A DNA stretch of 64,000 nt from CAJQGY01 sp905478015 (GTDB lineage Bacteria > Pseudomonadota > Gammaproteobacteria > Magnimaribacterales > D2472): assembly GCA_943788365.1 (NCBI GenBank), contig CALSPZ010000001.1, forward strand, positions 930,001 through 994,000, given 5' to 3'. Numbering within the stretch: the first letter of the stretch is position 1; the number at the start of each line of letters is the position of its first letter. A program made the position numbers and the translations under genes. Under the pieces are notes generated by a model. It was not told the DNA's origin. It saw only the letters and a program-made list of their open reading frames with translations, and did not search any database. Positions 45,942 to 53,364 of this stretch are shown piece by piece.

Positions 45942-47300
45942 TTGACAGCTAAAACAATGGATGAGCTTGTTGCATTATGCAAGCGTAGAGGTTTTATTTT
46001 TCAGTCAAACGAAATCTATGGCGGTCTTCAGGGTAGTTATGACTATGGGCCCTTAGGTGTAGAGCTAAAGAATAATATTAAGAATGCTTGGTGGTCATCA
46101 ATGGTCTATGAGAATGACAATATTGAGGGTTTGGATGCATCTATTTTAACAAATCCGCTTGTTTTAAAGCATTCTGGGCATGAAAGCACCTTCTCTGATC
46201 CAATGGTAGATTGTAAAAAATGTCAATCTAGGTGGCGTGCAGATCAGCTTCCAGATAATAAGTGTTTATCATGTGGATCAAGTGACTTAACAGACCCCAG
46301 GCCTTTCAATTTAATGTTTAAAACAAATGTTGGGCCAGTTGAAAATGAGGATTCCTTTGCTTATTTAAGACCAGAGACAGCTCAACAAATATTTACAAAC
46401 TTTAAAAATGTTGTTGACTCATCTGCAAAATCATTACCATTTGGAATAGCTCAAATTGGTAAGGCCTTCAGAAATGAAATTACTCCAAGAAATTTTATAT
46501 TTAGGGTAAGAGAGTTTGAACAAATGGAGCTAGAGTATTTTGTTGTGCCTGGAGAGGATGAGGCCTGTCATGATTCATGGGTTGAGAAAAGGCTTGATTG
46601 GTGGGAAAAACAAGGTCTTTCAAGGTCTAAAGTGCAACTGTATGAAGTCCCTGAAGATGAATTGGCCCATTATTCAAAAAGAACTGTTGATTTGATGTAT
46701 GAATTTCCACATGGGCTTGAAGAATTAGAAGGTATTGCAAATAGAACAGATTTTGACCTAGGATCCCACACCAAAAATCAAAAAGATCTAAATTTAGTAG
46801 CTAATGTTATGGAAAATAGAAGTTCAAACTCTAAATTAGCTATACAGGACCTAAAAACAAACAAATGGGTTGTGCCGTTTGTAATTGAACCATCTGCTGG
46901 TGTAGACAGGGGTGTTTTGGCCATATTAAACGAAGCCTACAATATTGAAGCTCTTGATGGAGGAAAAGAAAGAGTAGTTTTAAGTTTAAAACCGCATCTT
47001 TCGCCAATAAAAGCTGCTGTTATACCTTTAAAAAAGAATAATGAGGAAATAGTTAATCTATCATCAGAAATAAAAAATAAATTACAAAAGCTTAATATTG
47101 GAAGAATTTTGCTAGAGAATACTGGAAATATAGGCAAGGGTTATAGAAGGCATGATGAAATTGGAACTCCGGTGTGTATAACAGTAGATTTTGATAGTCT
47201 TGAGGACTCAACTGTAACTATTCGAGATAGGGATACAATGGAGCAGGAAAGAGTAGCTATTAAAGATTTAGAGGGTTTCTTAATAAAAAAAATATCTTAG
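45942..47300 (+). CDS. glyS: Glycyl-tRNA synthetase, single-chain (alpha2) type
   Basis: Class II synthetase of the eukaryote/archaea-like alpha2 form, 452 residues. Visible: ELVALCKRRGFIFQSNEIYGGLQGSYDYGPLG at the N-terminus, two CxxC pairs (VDCKKCQSRW and NKCLSCGSS), LRPETAQQIF, motif 2 with FRNEITPRNFIFRVREFEQMELEYF, motif 3 in EPSAGVDRGVLAIL, and a C-terminal anticodon domain. Start is TTG 45942, seven bases after AGAGGAG; the first ATG is codon 6. Most Gammaproteobacteria have the unrelated glyQ/glyS pair at this point in the genome. Confidence 0.96.
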   Translation: MTAKTMDELVALCKRRGFIFQSNEIYGGLQGSYDYGPLGVELKNNIKNAWWSSMVYENDNIEGLDASILTNPLVLKHSGHESTFSDPMVDCKKCQSRWRADQLPDNKCLSCGSSDLTDPRPFNLMFKTNVGPVENEDSFAYLRPETAQQIFTNFKNVVDSSAKSLPFGIAQIGKAFRNEITPRNFIFRVREFEQMELEYFVVPGEDEACHDSWVEKRLDWWEKQGLSRSKVQLYEVPEDELAHYSKRTVDLMYEFPHGLEELEGIANRTDFDLGSHTKNQKDLNLVANVMENRSSNSKLAIQDLKTNKWVVPFVIEPSAGVDRGVLAILNEAYNIEALDGGKERVVLSLKPHLSPIKAAVIPLKKNNEEIVNLSSEIKNKLQKLNIGRILLENTGNIGKGYRRHDEIGTPVCITVDFDSLEDSTVTIRDRDTMEQERVAIKDLEGFLIKKIS

Positions 47301-47337
47301 CAAGCAGTCGTTCTCGGATTAGCTATATTTATAAAAA

Positions 47338-49257
47338 TTAGATATCTAAATCGGTTACAGTTAATGCGTTCTCGTCTATAAACTCACGTCTTGGTTCAAC
47401 ATCATCGCCCATAAGAACCTCAAATGAGTGGTTGGCCTCTTGAACATCATTAATGGTTACTTGTTGCATTCTTCTTTCTTGCGGATCCATTGTTGTAGTC
47501 CAAAGCTGTTCAGGGTTCATCTCTCCCAAACCTTTATATCTTTGAACCTCTAAGCCTCTTCCACCATTTTTGGAAAATTCTTTTACAGCTGCTTCTTTTT
47601 GATCCTCGTCAGATGCATAAACATACTCTTTCCCTTTTGTGATTTTATATAAAGGTGGTAGAGCTATATATATGTGGCCTCTTTCAACTATCTCAAACAT
47701 TTGTCTATAGAAGAATGTTAGCAATAAGGTTCTAATGTGAGAGCCATCAACATCGGCGTCGGTCATTATAATAATTCTATGATACCTAAGCTTGTCTATA
47801 TCAAAATCATCTTTTCCTATTCCACATCCGAGCGCTTTAATAAGTGTTCCTACCTCTTGTGAGCCTAGGACTTTATCTATTCTGGCTTTTTCAACATTAA
47901 TTATTTTTCCTTTAAGTGGAAGAATAGCCTGATTTTTTCTATTCCTGCCTTGCTTTGCTGAGCCCCCAGCAGAATCGCCCTCAACAATATAAATCTCTGA
48001 GAGGGTTGGGTCTTTCTCTTGGCAGTCAGCTAATTTACCAGGCAGGCCAGCTATTTCCAGCACACCTTTTCTTCTTGTCATCTCTCTGGCTTTTCTTGCA
48101 GCTTCTCTTGCAAGAGCGGCTTCAGCTACTTTGGAATAAATACCCGCTGCATCTTTTGGATTTTCTAATAAATATTCATTAAAGTGTTTGCTAAATACAG
48201 TGCTTACTACGCTCTCTACCTCTGATGAAACCAGTTTTTCTTTTGTTTGAGATGAAAATTTTGGGTCCGGGACTTTAACAGAAATTATTGCAACTATGCC
48301 CTCTCTTACATCCTCACCCAATAAATCAGCTGGTGTTTTTTTAGCATTTTCTTTTTTAATAAATGCCTTAAGCACCCTGGTAAGACTTCCTCTAAATCCA
48401 GCTAAGTGAGTTCCTCCATCTTTTTGGGGAATGTTATTTGTATAACATAATACGTTTTCAGTATAAGCATCTGTCCACTGAAGGGCTATTTCAACACCAA
48501 CATCATTTTCTGTTGCAGAGCATTCAAATATTTCTGTCACATGTTTTTTTGTGCCTTTAAGATGTGTTACATAACTAGAAAGCCCTCCGTTGTTTTTGAA
48601 CTTCTTTGACTTACCGGTTCTTTCATCTGTGACGTTAATAGAAACACCTGCATTTAAAAAGGATAGCTCTTGTATCCTTTTATAAATTCTATCTAACTCA
48701 AATATAACTGATGAAAAGGTTGTGCTTGAGGGATAGAAGGTAATATCTGTGCCTGTTTCTTCTGAGGCTCCCAGTTTTTTTAATTTAGCCAAGGGAACAC
48801 CGTGTTTGTATTCTTGAAAGTATTCACCGCCATCTCTACATACCCTTAGAATTAATCTGTCTGATAAAGCATTTACAACAGAAACGCCCACACCATGGAG
48901 GCCGCCTGAAACCTTATAGCTATTATCATCAAATTTTCCACCTGAGTGTAGTGTGGTTAAAATAAGCTCAGCTGCTGATATGCCTTCATCTTTATGGACG
49001 TCTACTGGAACACCTCTGCCATTATCTTTAACTGTGACTGATTCGTCTTTGTTAATAATTACATTTATATCTGAGCAGTGGCCAGCCATGGCCTCATCAA
49101 TACAATTATCTAATACTTCAAATACCATATGATGGAGACCAGAACCATCATCTGTATCTCCTATATACATTCCAGGTCTTTTTTTGACCGCCTCAAGACC
49201 TTTTAAGACCTGAATATTAGATGAATCATACTTTGCTTCTTCAGTTTTTTTTGGCAT
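47338..49257 (-). CDS. gyrB: DNA gyrase subunit B
   Basis: ATPase subunit of type II topoisomerase that introduces negative supercoils. 639 residues. ATPase domain with VLDNCIDEAMAGH, DNGRGVPVD and GGLHGVGVSVVNALS (about 116-130); TOPRIM domain with EGDSAGGSAKQGRNRKNQAILPL and TDADVDGSHIRTLLLTFF; C-terminal YKGLGEMNPEQLW and a TLMGDD-like LMGDDVEPRREFIDENA. E. coli GyrB is 804 residues because of an insert after the TOPRIM region; that insert is absent here. Position next to recF supports gyrB over parE. Confidence 0.96.
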   Translation of the reverse strand: MPKKTEEAKYDSSNIQVLKGLEAVKKRPGMYIGDTDDGSGLHHMVFEVLDNCIDEAMAGHCSDINVIINKDESVTVKDNGRGVPVDVHKDEGISAAELILTTLHSGGKFDDNSYKVSGGLHGVGVSVVNALSDRLILRVCRDGGEYFQEYKHGVPLAKLKKLGASEETGTDITFYPSSTTFSSVIFELDRIYKRIQELSFLNAGVSINVTDERTGKSKKFKNNGGLSSYVTHLKGTKKHVTEIFECSATENDVGVEIALQWTDAYTENVLCYTNNIPQKDGGTHLAGFRGSLTRVLKAFIKKENAKKTPADLLGEDVREGIVAIISVKVPDPKFSSQTKEKLVSSEVESVVSTVFSKHFNEYLLENPKDAAGIYSKVAEAALAREAARKAREMTRRKGVLEIAGLPGKLADCQEKDPTLSEIYIVEGDSAGGSAKQGRNRKNQAILPLKGKIINVEKARIDKVLGSQEVGTLIKALGCGIGKDDFDIDKLRYHRIIIMTDADVDGSHIRTLLLTFFYRQMFEIVERGHIYIALPPLYKITKGKEYVYASDEDQKEAAVKEFSKNGGRGLEVQRYKGLGEMNPEQLWTTTMDPQERRMQQVTINDVQEANHSFEVLMGDDVEPRREFIDENALTVTDLDI

Positions 49258-49261
49258 GCTT

Positions 49262-50338
49262 TTATTGATGTAATTGTTCCACGTGGAACTTTTTTAAATC
49301 CTCAAATTTAGTATCTATTTTACTACTAAATTCATCATCTATACAGGAAAAAATAACTTGATTTTCTATATGCTCAAGCATATTTATAAAAACACTCATT
49401 AATGTTTTGTCTAGTTCAGATTTAATATCATCAATTATCAGAATTGGCTCAAGATTGTGAGTATTTTTTAAAACCCTGTGTTGGGCACAACACCAAAGTA
49501 TTGAAAAGAGTTTTTGCTCTCCCCTCGATAAAATTTGTTTTGCATCTATATTATTGATTGAAAACTTAATGTCTGCTTTGTGAGGCCCTTTTGTTGTTGT
49601 TCTTCTTGCAGAATCATTAGTCCTGTTGTTATTAATGGTCTCTTCTAATGAAAGCTCCTCATCCCATCCTTTTCTATAGTTTATGTCTATATTATTCAGA
49701 TAATCTATTTGATCTTTTTTCTTAATTTTTTCAATAAGGCGAGTTAACTCTTTGAGTGTGTTTTGGTGAAAATTTTTTCTTATGGTTGTTAACTTGTCAC
49801 CAAAAATAATTAATTTTTCATCCCATGCCTTTGTTTGAGGGTTGTTTTGTTTTAAAAGTGCGTTGCGTTGCTTTAAACATCTGTAAAAAGAAAACCATGT
49901 TTGTGAGAACTCTTTATCGGATACAAATATCGCTCTATCCATTAATTTTCTTCTAAAGTCTGGGGAGGCATCAGCAAATGAAAAGGTTTGATTGTGAATG
50001 GCCGTTGCTGGTCTTTGTCTTATAAGATCAGATATTGGTGTTTTTTTATTATTAACCAATATTTCAATTGATTTATTTATTTCTTTTTTTATATCAAGCA
50101 CATGGCCTGTTAAGTTGTCATATGAGTTTATTTTAAATCCACTTGAGTTTTGTTTTACTAAAGCAGCTATATTTGAACTCTTAAAGGATTTTCCGCTTGA
50201 GCACATATAAAGAGCTTCAAGTATTGATGTTTTTCCAGATCCATTTTTACCGAAAAAGAAATTTATTCTTGGAGATAGGCTTAACTCAAGACGGTTAAAA
50301 CACCTAAAATTATTAAGTGTTATTTTTGAAACTGGCAC
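49262..50338 (-). CDS. recF: DNA replication and repair protein RecF
   Basis: SMC-like ATPase of recombinational repair that loads RecA at gaps. 358 residues. Walker A GKNGSGKTSILEAL near 30-43, Q-loop region, the signature LSRGEQKLFSILW near 275-287, and Walker B ILIIDDIKSELD. The order dnaA-dnaN-recF-gyrB is conserved. The last codons contain a parS site (49275-49290). Confidence 0.94.
   Translation of the reverse strand: MPVSKITLNNFRCFNRLELSLSPRINFFFGKNGSGKTSILEALYMCSSGKSFKSSNIAALVKQNSSGFKINSYDNLTGHVLDIKKEINKSIEILVNNKKTPISDLIRQRPATAIHNQTFSFADASPDFRRKLMDRAIFVSDKEFSQTWFSFYRCLKQRNALLKQNNPQTKAWDEKLIIFGDKLTTIRKNFHQNTLKELTRLIEKIKKKDQIDYLNNIDINYRKGWDEELSLEETINNNRTNDSARRTTTKGPHKADIKFSINNIDAKQILSRGEQKLFSILWCCAQHRVLKNTHNLEPILIIDDIKSELDKTLMSVFINMLEHIENQVIFSCIDDEFSSKIDTKFEDLKKFHVEQLHQ
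49275..49290. promoter_or_regulatory. parS centromere site (ParB binding)
   Basis: TGTTCCACGTGGAACT contains the perfect 14-bp palindrome GTTCCACGTGGAAC (49276-49289). This equals the parS core known from Pseudomonas and Caulobacter and differs from the Bacillus form (GTTTCACGTGAAAC) at two symmetric bases. It lies in the last codons of recF (F-H-V-E-Q), so the site is kept inside coding sequence. parA and parB are encoded at 58.9-60.5 kb. This is the only copy I found by eye. Confidence 0.85.
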
Positions 50339-51441
50339 TAGATAAGAAGGGGCATTACAACATATTTATAACTATCTGTTCCAGGGCATGTGATAAGGCA
50401 GCTTTTGTCAGAACCAAAGAAATGAATCTCTGCATTATTTTCATCTATTGAAGATAGTATTTCTTGAAGATAGTTAACATTAAAAGCGATATCTATTTTT
50501 TCTCCACTATAATCACATGAAAGATTCTCTTCGCCCTGCTCTTGTTCTGGGTTATTAGCTGAAATATTTATAGACCCTGCATCAACAACAAGCCTTATGC
50601 CACGATATTTTTCACTAGACAGAACGCTTACCCTGCTTAAACTTTCTGACAAACTTTTTTTATCTACAACAAGAGTAGAGCTTTCGCCTGATGGAATAAC
50701 TTGCTCATAGTCTGGAAATTTTCCCTCTATTAACTTGCTGGCAAATGTCGTTCCGGAAACGCTTATGTTAACCGAGCTAGTTCCTAGGTTTAGTGTAATA
50801 TTTTCACTTTCATCATTCAAAAGCTTTGCTATTTCATTGATTGATTTTCTTGGGATAATGCCTGTTATGGGGCTCTCTATGCTTTCATTAATGTTTTGGG
50901 TTGACAGTGCAAGCCTGTGAGCGTCTGTTGCTACTGATGTTATAGAGGTGTTGTCAATTGTTAAAAACAAGCCGTTTAGATAATGTCTCCAATCTTGGTT
51001 GCCCATGGCAAATGAGGTTTTATTTATTATTGTTTTTAGATTTTGGGGTTTAATGCTTACAGGTGCCCCAAGATCCTCTTGGTCAAAAACAGGGAAATCC
51101 TCGCTTGGCAGTGTGGCTAAATTATATTTTCCTGAAGATGTTTCGATTTTAAGGTTTTCTCCATCAAGGTAAAAGTGTATTTCTGCAAGGTCAGAAAATA
51201 GCCTGCACAACTCACTGAGTTTTTTAGCAGGCGCTGTTACCCTGCCCCCGCTTTTGTAATTTGAAATAGTTGATATGGTTGATATTTCAGACTCAAGATC
51301 TGTCGCTGTTAATTTTAACTTTGTTTCATCAACATCAAAAAGAACATTGGCTAAAATTGGGAGGGTTTGTCTTTTTTCAACCACTCCAAGTGTTGTGTTT
51401 AAAGCCTTTACGACCTCTTCTTTGGTTATGTAAAAATCCAT
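50338..51441 (-). CDS. dnaN: DNA polymerase III beta subunit (sliding clamp)
   Basis: Processivity clamp, 367 residues, in three similar domains. Text characteristic of the family includes RQTLPILANVLFDV near 24-37, GRVTAPAKKLSELCRLF, SFAMGNQDWRHYLNGLFLTID (the usual form is AMAQQDVRYYLNGM), TDAHRLALS, and the C-terminal VVMPLLI. The stop shares a base with recF; the spacer to dnaA is 5 bp. Confidence 0.97.
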   Translation of the reverse strand: MDFYITKEEVVKALNTTLGVVEKRQTLPILANVLFDVDETKLKLTATDLESEISTISTISNYKSGGRVTAPAKKLSELCRLFSDLAEIHFYLDGENLKIETSSGKYNLATLPSEDFPVFDQEDLGAPVSIKPQNLKTIINKTSFAMGNQDWRHYLNGLFLTIDNTSITSVATDAHRLALSTQNINESIESPITGIIPRKSINEIAKLLNDESENITLNLGTSSVNISVSGTTFASKLIEGKFPDYEQVIPSGESSTLVVDKKSLSESLSRVSVLSSEKYRGIRLVVDAGSINISANNPEQEQGEENLSCDYSGEKIDIAFNVNYLQEILSSIDENNAEIHFFGSDKSCLITCPGTDSYKYVVMPLLI

Positions 51442-51446
51442 ATTAC

Positions 51447-52742
51447 TTAATTGGTTAAAGCTCTGGTTAGGTTTCTATAGTCCTCTTCTTGTGAGGGGTT
51501 TTCTTTTCTTAGTTCTGCTATTTTTTTACAAGCATGTAAAACAGTTGTGTGATCTCTGCCGTTGAATGCCTCTCCTATTTCAGGAAGGCTGTGATTGGTT
51601 AGCTCTTTGGTTAATGCCATAGCAAGCTGTCTTGGTCTTGTAATAGACCTGCTTCGTCTTTTTGAAAGAAGGTCAGAAAGTTTAATGTTGTAATATTCGG
51701 AAACGGTTTTTTGTATATTTTCTATACTTACCATTTTTGCAGAAATTACAAATAAGTCTTTTAATGCGTCTTTAACCAAAGAAAGGTCTATAGGTTGGTT
51801 TGTAAATCGAGAGTTGGCCACAACTCTTTTTAAGGCTCCCTCTAGCTCTCTAATGTTAGACCTTATTCGTTGTGCTATGTAAATAGCACAATCATTTGGA
51901 AGTTCAACACCCATCGATGATGCTTTGCTTAAAAGAACTGCTGCCCTTGTTTCAAGCTCTGGGGGGTCTATAACCACAGGAAGGCCCCAGCCAAGCCTGG
52001 ACTTAAGCCTTTCCTCAAGACCATCAATCTCTTTTGGGTATTTATCACAAGTTAAGATCATTTGGTTGTTTCTATCTAAAAGCGCGTTAAATGTATGAAA
52101 AAACTCTTCCTGCGATTGCTCTTTGCCTGCAAAAAACTGAATATCATCAATTAAAAGAGCGTCAGCATTCCTATAAAATGATTTAAATTCATTCATAGCC
52201 CCTAACTGAAGCGCTTTGACCATATCAGAAACAAATTTTTCAGAGTGAACATAAACAATTCTTTTGTCTGGACTGTTTTGTAAAATCTCATTACCAACAG
52301 CGTGCATAAGATGAGTTTTACCCAGACCTACACCGCCATATATAAACAAAGGGTTGTAGTCACCCTTTGGGTTAGATGCAACCTGTTTCGCTGCTGCCAA
52401 AGCCAAGTGATTTGATTTACCTTCAACAAAAGAGTCAAAAACATACGACTGAACAAGTTTTGAGTTTTCATTTTTCGTATTATTTTGGTATTTATCAACA
52501 AAAGTTTCTTTTGTTAGGGTTTTAAAAACTAGACTTATGTTCTTTTTAGATTGTTTTTTGACCAGGCCTGTTATCTCTGTTGAAAGGTTCTTCTCTACAT
52601 AGTTTAAAATAAAATCATTTGGGGCAATGAGCTCAAGTGTATTGTCGACCAAATTACCTTTGAGTGGCCTAATCCAGGTGTTATAATCTTCTTGTGTGAG
52701 TCTGTTTTCAAGCTTTTCTGAGCATTTATTCCAAAAATCCAA
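51447..52742 (-). CDS. dnaA: Chromosomal replication initiator protein DnaA
   Basis: AAA+ initiator, 431 residues. Domain I starts DFWNKCSEKLENRLTQEDYNTWIRPL. Walker A GGVGLGKTHLMHAVGN (about 136-151), Walker B ALLIDDIQFF, sensor and arginine-finger region IRELEGALKRV, and the domain IV DNA-binding signature GEAFNGRDHTTVLHACKKI. The reading frame begins with TTG at 52742, six bases after GGGGAG; the protein fits the family from there, so TTG is the likely start. DnaA domain II is short. Confidence 0.96.
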   Translation of the reverse strand: MDFWNKCSEKLENRLTQEDYNTWIRPLKGNLVDNTLELIAPNDFILNYVEKNLSTEITGLVKKQSKKNISLVFKTLTKETFVDKYQNNTKNENSKLVQSYVFDSFVEGKSNHLALAAAKQVASNPKGDYNPLFIYGGVGLGKTHLMHAVGNEILQNSPDKRIVYVHSEKFVSDMVKALQLGAMNEFKSFYRNADALLIDDIQFFAGKEQSQEEFFHTFNALLDRNNQMILTCDKYPKEIDGLEERLKSRLGWGLPVVIDPPELETRAAVLLSKASSMGVELPNDCAIYIAQRIRSNIRELEGALKRVVANSRFTNQPIDLSLVKDALKDLFVISAKMVSIENIQKTVSEYYNIKLSDLLSKRRSRSITRPRQLAMALTKELTNHSLPEIGEAFNGRDHTTVLHACKKIAELRKENPSQEEDYRNLTRALTN

Positions 52743-52784
52743 ATCTATCTCCCCGTTTGTGAATAACTAGTCTATAAAAAAACT

Positions 52785-52834
52785 AACAAGATATCTACAG
52801 AATAAACATATGAATTTGCTGTGGATATCTTGTT
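52785..52834. repeat. 16-bp inverted repeat (15/16) with 18-bp loop in the origin spacer
   Basis: Arms 52785-52800 and 52819-52834 are reverse complements apart from one T/C position (ATCTACAG against ATCCACAG). Loop AATAAACATATGAATTTG is AT-rich. The arms carry DnaA-box-like 9-mers facing each other. Not followed by a T-run, so it is not a terminator in either direction. Confidence 0.85.
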
Positions 52835-52891
52835 TGTAAGTAATGTTGTAATGTTTTTATGGTTTTTTATGTAAAGTTTGATTTATTGGGC

Positions 52892-52897
52892 TATAAT
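52892..52897 (+). promoter_or_regulatory. -10 element TATAAT of rpmH
   Basis: A perfect TATAAT, preceded by GGGC, 27 bases before the rpmH ATG. No good -35 at 16-18 bases. Likely serves the rpmH-rnpA-yidC-mnmE run. Confidence 0.55.
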
Positions 52898-52923
52898 GCA
52901 CTCCAATTTTTTTGAGCAATATT

Positions 52924-53058
52924 ATGAAAAGAACATTTCAACCTAGTACATTAAAAAGAAAACGTACACATGGATTTCGAGCAAGAATGGCTACCAAGGC
53001 TGGAAGAGCGGTGTTGTCTAATAGAAGAAAAAAGGGTAGAAAGGTTTTAACAGCTTAG
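52924..53058 (+). CDS. rpmH: 50S ribosomal protein L34
   Basis: 44 residues beginning MKRTFQPSTLKRKRTHGFR and ending RRKKGRKVLTA, the near-invariant L34 sequence with basic stretches. First gene of the rightward rpmH-rnpA run, 181 bp from dnaA. Confidence 0.98.
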   Translation: MKRTFQPSTLKRKRTHGFRARMATKAGRAVLSNRRKKGRKVLTA

Positions 53059-53061
53059 GTT

Positions 53062-53355
53062 TTGTCACACAATAAAAGGCTTCCACGTCACTTTTATACA
53101 TCAAAAAATTTTAGGGCTTTTTATTTAAAAGAAGCGAAACACTCCATAAAAATAGCTGTACCAAAAAAAATATTTAGAACCGCTGTTCTTAGAAACAAAA
53201 TCAAAAGAAGGCTTAAAGAAGTCCTTAGAACCAAGCGTCTAATTCCAGACACTGGGGGTTTTTTATTTTTAGTGTATGAGTCATTTTTAGACCTTGATCA
53301 TCAAGAGGCTTCAATTGAGATAATTAAAGCTGTAAAATCTCACAACCAACAATAG
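53062..53355 (+). CDS. rnpA: Ribonuclease P protein component
   Basis: Basic protein subunit of the tRNA 5'-processing enzyme, 97 residues. Conserved blocks are IAVPKKIFRTAVLRNKIKRRLKEVLR (the RNR region), with F-R-A-F-like SKNFRAFYLKEAKH before it. The frame starts at TTG 53062, three bases after the rpmH stop; no ATG lies near, so a TTG start is the best reading. yidD, usually between rnpA and yidC, is absent (gap of 9 bp). Confidence 0.9.
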   Translation: MSHNKRLPRHFYTSKNFRAFYLKEAKHSIKIAVPKKIFRTAVLRNKIKRRLKEVLRTKRLIPDTGGFLFLVYESFLDLDHQEASIEIIKAVKSHNQQ

Positions 53356-53364
53356 GTAAGAATC

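Larger units (their letters stand above)
52743..52923. other. Candidate oriC (dnaA-rpmH spacer) with DnaA-box inverted repeat
   Basis: The 181-bp spacer between divergent dnaA and rpmH holds a perfect DnaA box TTATTCACA on the minus strand (52758-52766). It also holds an inverted repeat of two 16-base arms, AACAAGATATCTACAG (52785-52800) and CTGTGGATATCTTGTT (52819-52834), 15 of 16 bases paired. Each arm contains a weaker box, ATATCTACA (7 of 9) and ATATCCACA (8 of 9). A T-rich unwinding-like stretch follows up to 52890. Pseudomonas has its origin at this place. The number of boxes is small and replication start has not been shown. Confidence 0.6.
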
